DNA of 64,000 nucleotides, taken from the NCBI RefSeq assembly GCF_018131015.1, contig NZ_JAFCJJ010000006.1, positions 62,001 to 126,000 of the forward strand. The letters run 5' to 3'. The position numbers and the translations under genes are program-made. Origin of the DNA: Bradyrhizobium diazoefficiens. GTDB lineage: Bacteria; Pseudomonadota; Alphaproteobacteria; Rhizobiales; Xanthobacteraceae. Numbering within the stretch: position 1 is the stretch's first letter; each line of letters begins with the position of its first letter. The notes beneath the pieces were generated by a model. It saw only the letters and a list, made by a program, of their open reading frames with translations, made no database searches and had not been told where the DNA came from. Below, piece by piece: positions 9,179-19,043 of the stretch.

Positions 9179-12100
9179 ATGACCTCGACCATTGCGGCCT
9201 ATACATTTGGCGGCATCACCCGTCCCGCACTCACGCTCGATGACGCCGGTCGGATCGTCCTGTTCGGCGCGGCCGCCGATTTCGCGGCGACCTACGGCAT
9301 GAAGGCGCTCTATTTGGGGTGTCCCCCTGGTACTCCCTATCCTCCCATCTTTGACACGGTATCGACGCCCGTCGACACCAATGGCAGTACCAACACCATC
9401 GCCGAGGGCGCGGCCGCCAACACCGCGGTCGGCATCACCGCGTCGTCGACGAGTCCGATCGGCCCCGTCACTTATTCACTGGTGGGCGACACCTCCGGCG
9501 GCGGGTTCAAGATCAACGCCACCACCGGTGTCGTCACCGTCAACGACCCGACCAAGATCGATTTCGAGAGCGCGCCGCTCCACGCCTACGCCATCGTCGT
9601 GCGTGCCAGCGATGGCTTTCTCTCGTCCAATCAGACCTTCATCATCAATGTCAGTGATGTTGCCCCTTCAACCCCGGCCGACACCAACGCCGCCGCCAAC
9701 AGCGTCACCGAAGGCGCGGCAGCCGGCACCGCGGTCGGCATCACCGCGCACTCGACCGACGTCAATGGCGGCGCGGTCACTTACGCGCTGACGGCCGATA
9801 GTTCCGGCGGCGGCTTCAAGATCGACGCCAACACCGGCGTGATCACGGTCAATGACGCCACCAAGATCGACTACGAGACCAGCGGGGCTGGCCACTCCTA
9901 TTCGGTGACCGTGAAGGCCAGCGACGGCACCCTGAGCAGTTCGCAGAGCTTCGTCATCAACGTCGCCGACGTGCCGCTGCCGACGCCAACCGATACCAAT
10001 GCCGCCGCGAACACCGTGGCCGAGGGCGCTGCGGTCGGCACCCAGGTCGGCATCACCGCCTCCGCGCTCGATCCGAACGGTCCCACGACCCACTACTCCT
10101 TGACCGGCGACACCTCCAGCGGCGGCTTTACGATCAACGCCACGACGGGCGTCGTCACCGTCGCCGATCCCACCAAGATCGATTTCGAGACCGCGCCGGG
10201 CCATGCCTATTCCATCACGGTGAAAGCCGACACCGGCGCCTCGAACACGTCGCAAACGTTCAATATCGCCGTCACCGACGCCGCCCCGTCGGTGCCGGTC
10301 GACAGCAACGCCGCCGCCAATTCGGTCTCCGAAGGCGCGGCCAACGGCTCGACCGTCGGCATCACGGCCTCGTCGACGGACGTCAACGGCCCGGTCGTGA
10401 CTTATTCGCTGATCGGCGACACCTCCGGCGGCGGCTTCACCATCAACGCGACCACCGGCGTCGTCACCGTCGCCGATTCCACCAAGATCGACTACGAGAG
10501 CGCCACCGGGCACGCCTACACCGTCACCGCGCAGGCCAGCGACGGCACGCTCGCGAGCTCGCAGACCTTCACCATCGCTGTCAGCGACGTCGCTCCGTCA
10601 GTCCCGGTCGACAGCAACGCCGCAGCGAACGCCGTCAACGAAGGTGCGGCGGCCGGCACCACCGTCGGCGTTACGGCCTCCTCGACCGACGTCAACGGCC
10701 CGGCGGTGACCTATTCGTTGATCGGCGACACCTCGGGCGGCGGCTTCACCATCAACGCCACGACCGGCGTCGTCACCGTCGCCGATCCCACCAAGATCGA
10801 TTACGAGAGCGCCGCCGGGCACGCCTACACCGTGACCGCACGGGCCAGCGATGGCACGCTGACGAGTTCGCAGGCGTTCACGATCGCCGTCAACGACGTG
10901 GCGCCATCAGTGCCGGTCGACAGCGACGCGACCGCGAACAGCGTATCCGAGGGCGCGGCGGCCGGCACGACCGTCGGCGTCACGGCGTCCTCGACCGACG
11001 TCAACGGCCCGGCGGTGACCTATTCGCTGATCGGCGACACCTCGGGCGGCGGCTTCACGATCAATGCCACCACAGGCGTCGTCACCGTCGCCGATCCCAC
11101 CAAGCTCGACTACGAGAGCTCGGGCGCGGGCCACAGCTACTCCGTGACCGCGCAGGCCAGCGACGGCACGCTGGCGAGTTCGCAGACCTTCAGCATCGCC
11201 GTCGCCGACGTCGCGCCGTCGACCCCGGTCGACAGCAACGCTGCCACAAACACCATCGCGGAAGGCGCGGCCAACGGCTCGACCGTCGGCATCACGGCCT
11301 CGTCGACCGACGTCAACGGACCGGCCGTCACCTATTCGCTGACCGGCGACACCTCCGGCGGCGGCTTCACCATCAATGCGGCTACCGGCGTCGTCACCGT
11401 CGCCGATTCCACCAAGATCGACTACGAGAGCGCCGCCGGGCACGCCTACACCGTCACGGCGCAGGCCAGCGACGGCACGCTGGCGAGCTCGCAGACCTTC
11501 ACGATTGGCGTCACCGACGTGGCGCCATCGATACCGGTGGATTCCAATGCCGGGGCCAACGCCGTCGCGGAAGGCGCCGCCAACGGCTCGACCGTCGGGG
11601 TCACAGCCTCGTCCAGCGACGTCAACGGCCCCGCCGTCACCTACAGCTTGACCGGCGATACCTCCGGTGGCGGCTTCACCATCAATGCGGCGACCGGTGT
11701 CGTCACCGTCGCAGATTCCAGCAAGATCGACTACGAATCGGCGCCCGGTCACGCCTACACCGTCACCGCGCAAGCCAGCGACGGCACGCTGGCGAGTTCG
11801 CAAACCTTCACCATCGGCGTCGCCGACGTGGCGCCGTCGACCCCGGTTGACAGCAATGCCGCGGCCAACAGCGTCGCGGAAGGCGCGGCCAACGGCTCGA
11901 CCGTCGGCATCACGGCCTCGTCGACCGACGTCAACGGCCCGGCCGTCACCTATTCGCTGATCGGCGACACCTCCGGCGGCGGCTTCACCATCAATGCGGC
12001 GACCGGCGTCGTCACCGTCGCCGATTCCACCAAGATCGATTTCGAGACCTCGGGCGGCAGCTATAGCGTCACCGCGCAGGCCAGCGACGGCACGCTGGCG

Positions 12101-15100
12101 AGTTCGCAAACCTTCACCATCGGCGTCTCCAACGTTTCGCCCTCGACCCCGGTCGACAGCGATGCGACCGCCAACAGCGTGGCCGAGGGCGCGGCGGCCG
12201 GCACGACCGTCGGCGTCACGGCCTCGTCGACCGACGTCAACGGGCCGCCGGTGACCTATTCGCTGACCGGGGACACCTCCGGCGGCGGCTTCACCATCAA
12301 CGCCACCACCGGCGTCGTCACCGTCGCCGATCCCACCAAGATCGATTTCGAGACCAGCGGCGCTGGCCATAGCTATACCGTGACCGCGCAGGCCAGCGAC
12401 GGCACGCTGACGAGTTCGCAGACATTTACCATCGCCGTCGCCAACGTCGCGCCCTCACTGTCGGTCGATGCCGACGCGACCGCCAACGCCATCGCCGAGG
12501 GCGCCGCCAACGGCTCGACCGTGGGCATCACGGCTTCCGCGACCGACGTCAACGGGCCCGCCGTCACCTACTCGCTGGTCGGCGACACCTCTGGCGGCGG
12601 CTTCACCATCAACGCCACGACCGGTGTGATCACCGTCGCCGATTCCACCAAGATCGATTTCGAGACCTCTGGCGCCGGCCACAGCTACGTCGTGACCGCG
12701 GCGGCCAGCGACGGCACGGATATCAGCGCGCAGAGCTTCACCATCAACGTCTCCGACGCCGCTCCATCGGTGCCAGTCGACAACGACGGCGCCGTCAACC
12801 AGGTCTCGATGAACGCCCCCGTCGGCACCTATACCGGCGTGACCGCGTCCTCGACCGACGTCAACGGGCCGGCCGTCACCTATTCGCTGGTCGGCGACAC
12901 CTCCGGCGGCGGCTTCACCGTCAACGCCACGACCGGCCAGGTCACGGTGGCCGATTCCACCAAGATTCCCTACAACGCCGGCAGCCCCACCTTCGACGTC
13001 ACGGTGCAGGCCAGCGACGGCACGCTGGCGGCGCAGCAGACCTTCACCATCACCATCATCCCGAACACGCCGCCGGTCGCCAATGACGATTCGATCTCGG
13101 CGACCGAGAAGGGCGGCGCGAACAATTCGGTCGTGGGCGTCGATCCGTCAGGCAACGTCATCCTCGGCACCGGGTCGGGCGGCGCGGTGCAGGACACCGA
13201 CGCGCAGGATGCCTCGTCCGCGCTGACCGTGGTCGCGGTCCATACCGGCGCGGAGGGCGCCTCCACCGGCACCGGCACGGTCGGCCAGGACCTCATCGGA
13301 AGTCACGGCACGCTGCATCTCAACAGCAACGGCTCCTACACCTATCAGGTCAATCAGACCGATGCGCAGGTGCAGGCGCTGCATGGCCCCGCCAACACCC
13401 TTACCGACCAGTTCAACTACACCATCCAGGACACCGGAGGGCTGCAGGACACCGCCACGATCACCTTCACTATCCACGGCGCCGACGACTTGCCGGTGGC
13501 GGTGGCCGACACCGGCACCATGACCGAGGACGACGCGCCGACCTCGTTCAACGTCATCGCCAACGATAGCCAGGACCCGGATTCCACCGCCACCAACGCC
13601 ATCACGCTCGCGGGCGGCATCACCGTCACCGGGCCCGCCGGCGAGACCTTCGTCAATACCGACGCGACCGCCTCGATCGTCAGCAACCAGGTCCAGGTCA
13701 GCTTGGTCAACGCCCACTTCCAGCAGCTTGCGGTCGGCGAGCACGCCACCGTCACCGTGCCCTACACCCTGACCGGCGACGCCGGCGAGACTTCCTCCGC
13801 CAACCTCGTCGTGACCGTCAACGGCGTCAACGACGTGCCGGTCGCGGTGGACGATTCCGGCAGCATGACCGAGGACCAGTCCGGCCATGCCTTCACCGTC
13901 CTGACCAACGACACGCTCGATGCCGATCACGGCGCGCCGAACAACGTCACGGTCGGCACGGTCACCAATTTGAACGCGCCCTCGGGCGAGAACATCGACC
14001 TCACGGACATCTCGGTCAGCGTCAACGGCTCGAACCAGATCGTGGTCAATCTGGGCTCCGACTTCCAGCACATGAAGGACGGCGAGAGCACCACCTTCGA
14101 CGTCCCCTACACGCTGCACGGCGACCAGGCCGGCGACACCTCCAGCGCCACGCTGCACGTCACCGTCACCGGCGCGAACGACGCGCCGATCGCCAGCAAC
14201 TTCACCTTCAACGGCGCCAACAGCGCCATCGGCAACACCGACCTCGTGATCAACGATCCGACCGATGGCGCGCCGGATCCCGCGGGCCCGCAAAAGACCA
14301 TTTCAGCGAGCCTGCTCAGCGGCGCCAGCGACGTCGACGGGCCCGGCCCGCTGATCGTGGTCGCCGGCACCATTGCGACCGCGCAAGGCGGCTCCGTCGT
14401 CATGCAGGCGGATGGTGACTTCATCTACAAACCGGCGGTCGGCTTTACCGGTTCGGATTCCTTCACATATCAGATCTCCGACCAGAACGCCGGCGCCTCG
14501 GGCGTTGGTCTGGCCACCGGCACGGTGACCATCAACGTCGCGACGCCGAAGGTCTGGTACGTCAATGCGACGACCGGCAGCGACACCACCGGCGACGGTT
14601 CCTCGGAAAAACCATTCGCCTCGCTGGCCCCGCTGTCGACCGGAGGTTCCGCCGATTCGCTCGACGGCGCCAACGACACCATCTTCCTCTACAACGGCAC
14701 CTATAACAGCGGCATCGTGCTGGAAAATGGCCAGCAGCTGATCGCCCAGAACCAGGGCCTGACGGTCAACGGCACCACGCTGGAGGCAGCGGTCGCCGGC
14801 TCCGCCACCATCAATGGCACCGTGACGCTGGCGAACGGCAACACCATCGACGGCGTCAGCTTCGGCAACACCAGCGGCTTCTCGCTGCAGGATTCCGGCG
14901 CGAGCGTCGGCACCGCCACCGTGGCGCATAGCTCGATCAGCAACGCCAATGGCGGCGCGGTGAACATCGCCAATGGCGGCACGCTCGCCATGAGCTTCAG
15001 CAGCATCAGCGCGAGCGGCACCACCACCAGCGCGATCTCGCTCAACAACACCACGGGATCGTTCACCGGATCGGGCGGCACGCTCAACAACGGCTCCGCC

Positions 15101-17683
15101 ACCGCCGCCGACGTCTCCATCACCGGCGCCAACAACGTCAACTTCACTTATGACGGCAACATCAACGATACGACGGGCAACACGGTTTCGATTTCCAGCC
15201 AGACCGGCGGCACCAAGGACTTCAACGGCTCGATCAACGGCGGCGCCATCTCACTGACCAACAATACCGGCGCGACCTTGAGCTTCGACGGCGGTGTCAC
15301 GCTGTCGACGGGCACGACAAATGCCTTCACCGCGACCGGCGGCGGCACCGTCACGGTGACCGGGGCCAGCAACTCCCTCACGACCACCACGGGTACCGCG
15401 CTCAACATCGCCAACACCACCATCGGCGCCGGCAACGTCACCTTCCACGACATCAGCGCCGGCACCGCCGGGGGCGGTCCCGTCAACGGCATCATCCTCA
15501 ACAATACCGGCACCAGCGGCGGCCTGCACGTCACCGGCGACAACACGACTGCGCGCGACGGCTCGGGCGGCACGATCCAGCACACCAGCGGCGACGGCAT
15601 TTTGCTCACGAACACCCAGAGCGCCCAGTTCGCCCACATGAACATCAACAACACCGGCGGCAATGGCGTGTTCGGGTCGGCCGTGAACGGCTTCGTGTCC
15701 GACTGGAACAGTTTTTCAGCAAACGGCGACGCCACCAAGGAAGGCGCGATCCGCTTCGGCTTCGAGACCGATCCCAACAACACCGGCCTCACCGGCGGCG
15801 CGGTCGGCAGCGCCACCGAGACGCGGATCGACAACACGCTGATCAGCGGCTCGTTCGAGCGCGGCGTGTCGATCTTCAACAACAGCGGCACGCTGACCCA
15901 GCTCAACGTGCACAACACCACGATTCAGAACTCGACCAACGGCTCCGGCATGCTGCTCGAATTGCGCGACAACGCCGTGGCGACCGCCGACCTGCAGAAC
16001 TCGACCTTCACCGGCAACAAGGCCGCCGGTTTCCAGGGCACCGGTACGGACACCTCGAACCTGACCGTCAACGCCATCGGCGCCGGTGGTCACAGCAACA
16101 CGTTCTCGAACAACAACGACGGCATCCTGATCGGCAGCGCGGGAAGTGCCGACGTCACCACCGAAATTTCCAACAATACGTTCAGCGGCAACACCCCGGG
16201 CGTCGCGATCACGGTCTCGACCTTCCTGAGCAGCACCGCATCGGGCAGCCTTTCTGCAAAAATCCTGAACAACACCGTTACCGTGCCGAGCACGGGTCTG
16301 AACGATGGGATTCAGGCGTTGCTGAGCGGTGTCGGCACGCCTCAACACATCAAGATCGACGGCAACACCGTAAACTACAACAGCGGCGCGGCTGCTGCCG
16401 GCATTCACGTTGGCACACCCGATAACGGGTCGAGTCCGAACTTCACTGCCATCATCACCAACAACACGGTTACCCATACCGTGGCGAACAACAGCGAAAA
16501 TGGCATCAGCGCCCAAGTCACTCGGGGCACCGGGGTGTTCAAGATCGAAGGTAACACCGTCTCTGGCGCGGGCATCGATGGAATCTTTCTTTTTCAGAGC
16601 AACAATGGCACCACAACGTCAGGCACCGGCAGCCTGGAACGGGGTGGCTCGGCGTCGAATACCGCTTCTGTCGTGCTCGCCGCCAACAATCCGAACGCGC
16701 ACTCGGCCGCGGGCGGACTCGACACCGAGGTCGCCGGAACATTCACCGTCGTCGCCAACGGCACAATCACGCTGCCGCTGGATGCCGCGCCTGGCGGCGT
16801 GCAGGCGATTTCGCCGACAGCGGGCGAGACGCACCTGACCCAGCAACAGCTCGACTCGGTGGTTGCGGCGGCGATTGCCCAATGGACGCACGCCGGCGCG
16901 TCCGCCGCCCAGCTGGCGGCGCTGTCGGCCATCACTTTCAGCGTCGGCGATCTTGCCGGCAACACCATCGGCGAAGAGGGTGCCGGCCATATCACCATCG
17001 ACAGCGACGCCGCAGGACATGGCTGGTTCGTCGATCCGACGCCGAACGACAATTCGGAATTCACCCACGCCGCGAACGCCGCCGGCACCGACCTGTTCAC
17101 CGATCCGTCCAGCGCGGCAGCGGGCCATCTCGATCTGCTCACCGCCGTCACGCACGAGATGGGCCACCAACTCGGGTTGCCTGACCTGACCGCGACAAGC
17201 GATGCCCACGATCTCATGTATATCGCTCTCGTCGACGGCGAGCGCCGCCTGCCGACCTCAGCCGATGTCCCGAAGGCCGGCACTCCGTCCTCCCTTACGC
17301 CGGCCATCGCGGCCGCCCCATCCTCTCTGACGCCGGCCATCGCCGCCGCCCCGGCGCCGACGGCACCGGCTTCGCCCGGCACCGTCACGATCAGGGGCGA
17401 GAGCTTCGATTTCTCGGGACTTCTTTCACCGCCACACCCGACCAACGTCCCTCTGGGGGCGGACGTCGCCAACCTCATCGGCCATTTGGTCCCCGGCGCA
17501 GCCACGTTCGTTGCGCAACTGCACGATGTCTTCTCCGGGATGTTGCACGATTCGATCGCTCCTGCCGGAAGGACGGCCGGCGCTCAGCCAGACCCGGCGT
17601 CGGCGGGGGATGCGAGCCATTCCAACCTCAATGACTTGATGCGAGGCTTCGTTGCTCTGCACCATCTTGATCTTCACCTCTAA
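9179..17683 (+). CDS. giant secreted-type protein: cadherin-like repeats, VCBS/Ig-like domains, beta-helix, metzincin-like domain
   Basis: A 2834-residue protein, presumably exported and adhesive or matrix-acting. Residues about 61-1296 are 12 tandem, nearly identical repeats of about 102 residues (core TYSLxGDTSGGGFTINATTG). Residues 1297-1790 are VCBS/Ig-like modules, including SDSFTYQISDQNA. From WYVNATTGSD (about 1791) to about 2510 is an N/T/G-rich right-handed beta-helix of the pectate-lyase type. The C-terminal domain has HEMGHQLGLPD, with ligands H2659, H2663 and D2669, catalytic E2660 and a downstream HDLMY (M2680), as in metzincin proteases. There is no Sec signal and no RTX nonapeptide, so the export route is unclear. 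AGGAG seven bases upstream fixes the start. The stop codon lies in a dispersed repeat. Confidence 0.85.
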   Translation: MTSTIAAYTFGGITRPALTLDDAGRIVLFGAAADFAATYGMKALYLGCPPGTPYPPIFDTVSTPVDTNGSTNTIAEGAAANTAVGITASSTSPIGPVTYSLVGDTSGGGFKINATTGVVTVNDPTKIDFESAPLHAYAIVVRASDGFLSSNQTFIINVSDVAPSTPADTNAAANSVTEGAAAGTAVGITAHSTDVNGGAVTYALTADSSGGGFKIDANTGVITVNDATKIDYETSGAGHSYSVTVKASDGTLSSSQSFVINVADVPLPTPTDTNAAANTVAEGAAVGTQVGITASALDPNGPTTHYSLTGDTSSGGFTINATTGVVTVADPTKIDFETAPGHAYSITVKADTGASNTSQTFNIAVTDAAPSVPVDSNAAANSVSEGAANGSTVGITASSTDVNGPVVTYSLIGDTSGGGFTINATTGVVTVADSTKIDYESATGHAYTVTAQASDGTLASSQTFTIAVSDVAPSVPVDSNAAANAVNEGAAAGTTVGVTASSTDVNGPAVTYSLIGDTSGGGFTINATTGVVTVADPTKIDYESAAGHAYTVTARASDGTLTSSQAFTIAVNDVAPSVPVDSDATANSVSEGAAAGTTVGVTASSTDVNGPAVTYSLIGDTSGGGFTINATTGVVTVADPTKLDYESSGAGHSYSVTAQASDGTLASSQTFSIAVADVAPSTPVDSNAATNTIAEGAANGSTVGITASSTDVNGPAVTYSLTGDTSGGGFTINAATGVVTVADSTKIDYESAAGHAYTVTAQASDGTLASSQTFTIGVTDVAPSIPVDSNAGANAVAEGAANGSTVGVTASSSDVNGPAVTYSLTGDTSGGGFTINAATGVVTVADSSKIDYESAPGHAYTVTAQASDGTLASSQTFTIGVADVAPSTPVDSNAAANSVAEGAANGSTVGITASSTDVNGPAVTYSLIGDTSGGGFTINAATGVVTVADSTKIDFETSGGSYSVTAQASDGTLASSQTFTIGVSNVSPSTPVDSDATANSVAEGAAAGTTVGVTASSTDVNGPPVTYSLTGDTSGGGFTINATTGVVTVADPTKIDFETSGAGHSYTVTAQASDGTLTSSQTFTIAVANVAPSLSVDADATANAIAEGAANGSTVGITASATDVNGPAVTYSLVGDTSGGGFTINATTGVITVADSTKIDFETSGAGHSYVVTAAASDGTDISAQSFTINVSDAAPSVPVDNDGAVNQVSMNAPVGTYTGVTASSTDVNGPAVTYSLVGDTSGGGFTVNATTGQVTVADSTKIPYNAGSPTFDVTVQASDGTLAAQQTFTITIIPNTPPVANDDSISATEKGGANNSVVGVDPSGNVILGTGSGGAVQDTDAQDASSALTVVAVHTGAEGASTGTGTVGQDLIGSHGTLHLNSNGSYTYQVNQTDAQVQALHGPANTLTDQFNYTIQDTGGLQDTATITFTIHGADDLPVAVADTGTMTEDDAPTSFNVIANDSQDPDSTATNAITLAGGITVTGPAGETFVNTDATASIVSNQVQVSLVNAHFQQLAVGEHATVTVPYTLTGDAGETSSANLVVTVNGVNDVPVAVDDSGSMTEDQSGHAFTVLTNDTLDADHGAPNNVTVGTVTNLNAPSGENIDLTDISVSVNGSNQIVVNLGSDFQHMKDGESTTFDVPYTLHGDQAGDTSSATLHVTVTGANDAPIASNFTFNGANSAIGNTDLVINDPTDGAPDPAGPQKTISASLLSGASDVDGPGPLIVVAGTIATAQGGSVVMQADGDFIYKPAVGFTGSDSFTYQISDQNAGASGVGLATGTVTINVATPKVWYVNATTGSDTTGDGSSEKPFASLAPLSTGGSADSLDGANDTIFLYNGTYNSGIVLENGQQLIAQNQGLTVNGTTLEAAVAGSATINGTVTLANGNTIDGVSFGNTSGFSLQDSGASVGTATVAHSSISNANGGAVNIANGGTLAMSFSSISASGTTTSAISLNNTTGSFTGSGGTLNNGSATAADVSITGANNVNFTYDGNINDTTGNTVSISSQTGGTKDFNGSINGGAISLTNNTGATLSFDGGVTLSTGTTNAFTATGGGTVTVTGASNSLTTTTGTALNIANTTIGAGNVTFHDISAGTAGGGPVNGIILNNTGTSGGLHVTGDNTTARDGSGGTIQHTSGDGILLTNTQSAQFAHMNINNTGGNGVFGSAVNGFVSDWNSFSANGDATKEGAIRFGFETDPNNTGLTGGAVGSATETRIDNTLISGSFERGVSIFNNSGTLTQLNVHNTTIQNSTNGSGMLLELRDNAVATADLQNSTFTGNKAAGFQGTGTDTSNLTVNAIGAGGHSNTFSNNNDGILIGSAGSADVTTEISNNTFSGNTPGVAITVSTFLSSTASGSLSAKILNNTVTVPSTGLNDGIQALLSGVGTPQHIKIDGNTVNYNSGAAAAGIHVGTPDNGSSPNFTAIITNNTVTHTVANNSENGISAQVTRGTGVFKIEGNTVSGAGIDGIFLFQSNNGTTTSGTGSLERGGSASNTASVVLAANNPNAHSAAGGLDTEVAGTFTVVANGTITLPLDAAPGGVQAISPTAGETHLTQQQLDSVVAAAIAQWTHAGASAAQLAALSAITFSVGDLAGNTIGEEGAGHITIDSDAAGHGWFVDPTPNDNSEFTHAANAAGTDLFTDPSSAAAGHLDLLTAVTHEMGHQLGLPDLTATSDAHDLMYIALVDGERRLPTSADVPKAGTPSSLTPAIAAAPSSLTPAIAAAPAPTAPASPGTVTIRGESFDFSGLLSPPHPTNVPLGADVANLIGHLVPGAATFVAQLHDVFSGMLHDSIAPAGRTAGAQPDPASAGDASHSNLNDLMRGFVALHHLDLHL
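9361..13065 (+). repeat. 12 tandem ~306-bp coding repeats (cadherin-like)
   Basis: Direct repeats inside the giant gene, one per cadherin-like domain. Units 4-11 are most alike at DNA level; the first three and the last are more diverged, the usual pattern when internal copies are homogenised by recombination. Expect assembly collapse and copy-number variation here. Confidence 0.9.
17285..17350 (+). repeat. 33-bp tandem duplication in the giant gene
   Basis: Two copies of a 33-base unit encode SSLTPAIAAAP twice, in the Ala/Pro linker just after the metzincin-like domain. Third-position differences between copies show it is not brand new. Confidence 0.8.
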
Positions 17684-17771
17684 AGCATGATCCGGAAAAG
17701 TGCGAAGCGGTTTTGCGCAAGCAACAACCGGAAGCGCGATGACGATTCATCCCGATCTGATCGCGCTTTAG
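17681..17771. repeat. dispersed intergenic repeat, copy 1
   Basis: Begins TAAAGCATGATCCGGAAAAG and ends in TCGCGCTTTAG. It is closely related to 58163-58267 and shares its middle with 62224-62253. Its first three bases are the TAA stop of the giant gene. This copy has a degraded terminal stem (GAAGCGCGATGA versus CTAAAGCGCGATGA in copy 2). Confidence 0.85.
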
Positions 17772-18001
17772 CTTCGACATCCGAGCATGTTGCCCACCGT
17801 CGTTGCCGACGTTGATGACTTCGTGCGCAACAATCAGAAGGGTTCCGTAATTTGAATCGACTTTTTGGTTTAAGCTGCCATAGTGTTAAACGAAAGGTAG
17901 AAGCGGCGACGGCCTTTTTTACCGAGATGCTTCTCTTCTTAAAGATCGCATTGATTTCGAATAACAATTTCCGGTAGATTCCAGAACACGAGGGGGGTTG
18001 C
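17772..18001. other. AT-rich leader of the tail-collar gene cluster
   Basis: About 230 bp, visibly richer in A and T than the neighbours, with no gene. It probably contains the promoter for the three collar genes. GAGGGGGG at about 17989-17996 is the ribosome binding site of the first one. Confidence 0.5.
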
Positions 18002-18502
18002 GTGGGCGAGCCTTTTCTTAGCGAAGTCAAAATGATTTCGTGGAATTTCGCGCCCAAGGGCTGGGCATTTTGTAACGGCCAATTGCTGCCGATCAACCAG
18101 AACCAGGCGCTGTTCTCCCTGCTCGGAACGACGTATGGCGGCGATGGACGGCAGACTTTCGCTCTGCCCGACCTGCGCGGCCGCACACCGATCCATGCAG
18201 GCGCGGGTTTTACACAAGGGGAAGTCGGCGGCCAGGAAGCTGTTACGATTACGATCTCCCAGTTGCCGACGCACATCCACCCGATGAACGGCATCAGCCA
18301 GGATGGCACGGTGCAGATTCCGACCGGAGCTTTCCTCGCCGCCGCCGGAGCGCAACCCTATCATGGCGCTACCAATCTGGTTGCGATGGACCCGGCGTCG
18401 ATCTCGAGCGTCGGCGGCAGCCAGCCGCATGAGAACAGGCAGCCATTTCTCGTGATCAATTTCGTCATCGCCCTGCAGGGCGTGTTTCCGTCGCAGAACT
18501 AG
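18002..18502 (+). CDS. phage tail collar domain protein (MdpB/microcystin-dependent-protein type), 1
   Basis: A 166-residue protein with the Tail Collar domain at residues about 6-60. The signature pieces are FLSEVKMISWNFAPKGWAFC, NGQLLPINQNQALFSLLGTTYGGDG and FALPDLRGRTPIH. The middle has a His pair in LPTHIHPM, and the C-terminus ends NFVIALQGVFPSQN, as in the standalone family. Such proteins resemble phage short-fibre collars and probably trimerise; their role outside phages is unknown. It starts at GTG behind GAGGGGGG. It is the first of three tandem paralogues, 11 bp before the next, so an operon is likely. Confidence 0.88.
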   Translation: MGEPFLSEVKMISWNFAPKGWAFCNGQLLPINQNQALFSLLGTTYGGDGRQTFALPDLRGRTPIHAGAGFTQGEVGGQEAVTITISQLPTHIHPMNGISQDGTVQIPTGAFLAAAGAQPYHGATNLVAMDPASISSVGGSQPHENRQPFLVINFVIALQGVFPSQN

Positions 18503-18513
18503 GGGACAGCGCC

Positions 18514-19035
18514 ATGAGTCAGCCTTTCATCGGCGAGATCCGCATGTTCGGCGGCAGCTTTGCCCCGGTCGGCTGGGCGTTTTGCAACGGCGCGCTCGTC
18601 CCGATTTCAGAGAATGACGCATTGTTCAACCTGATCGGTACCACCTATGGCGGGGACGGCCAGGAAACCTTTGCCCTGCCCAACCTGCAAGGCCGCATTC
18701 CGATCCATCAAGGCCAGGGGCCCGGGATCAGCCAGAACTATCAACTGGGCGAAACGGCGGGCGTAGAGCAGGTTACTCTGACCACGCAGCAGATTCCGGC
18801 GCACACCCACACTTTGCAGGCTTCCAGCGACCCGGCTAACGCGGTCGGCCCCGGCGGAAACGTACTGGCCAACCCGTTCAATACGTTTCCTTATTTCCCG
18901 GCGGCCGGCGGCCTGCAACTCAACACGTCAACGCTGCAACCTGCCGGTGGAAGCCAGCCGCACGACAACATGATGCCCTTCCTGTGTGTCAGCTTCATCA
19001 TTTCCCTGTTCGGCGTTTTTCCGTCGCAAAGCTAG
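18514..19035 (+). CDS. phage tail collar domain protein, 2
   Basis: A 173-residue paralogue of its two neighbours. The collar domain lies at residues about 5-60 (IRMFGGSFAPVGWAFCNG, then LFNLIGTTYGGDGQETFALP, LQGRIPIHQGQGPG). It has the conserved QIPAHTHTLQ and a C-terminal GGSQPHDNMMPFLCVSF block ending FGVFPSQS. No signal peptide is visible. The start is an ATG eleven bases after the previous stop. Three non-identical copies in a row suggest subunits of one heteromeric fibre rather than redundant copies; this is inference. Confidence 0.88.
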   Translation: MSQPFIGEIRMFGGSFAPVGWAFCNGALVPISENDALFNLIGTTYGGDGQETFALPNLQGRIPIHQGQGPGISQNYQLGETAGVEQVTLTTQQIPAHTHTLQASSDPANAVGPGGNVLANPFNTFPYFPAAGGLQLNTSTLQPAGGSQPHDNMMPFLCVSFIISLFGVFPSQS

Positions 19036-19043
19036 AGGCAGCC

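Noticed and set aside
9361..13065. CRISPR-like array
   Set aside because: Units are about 306 bp, coding and in frame; there are no short spacers or cas genes.
9668..14929. Long minus-strand open frames opposite the giant gene, up to 487 codons
   Set aside because: They mirror the codon periodicity of the repeats (Gly/Arg/Asp-rich nonsense), have no ribosome binding sites and overlap a well-supported gene.
9179..17683. RTX toxin or adhesin with calcium nonapeptide repeats
   Set aside because: No GGxGxDxxx repeats were found, and no type I secretion genes are in the window.
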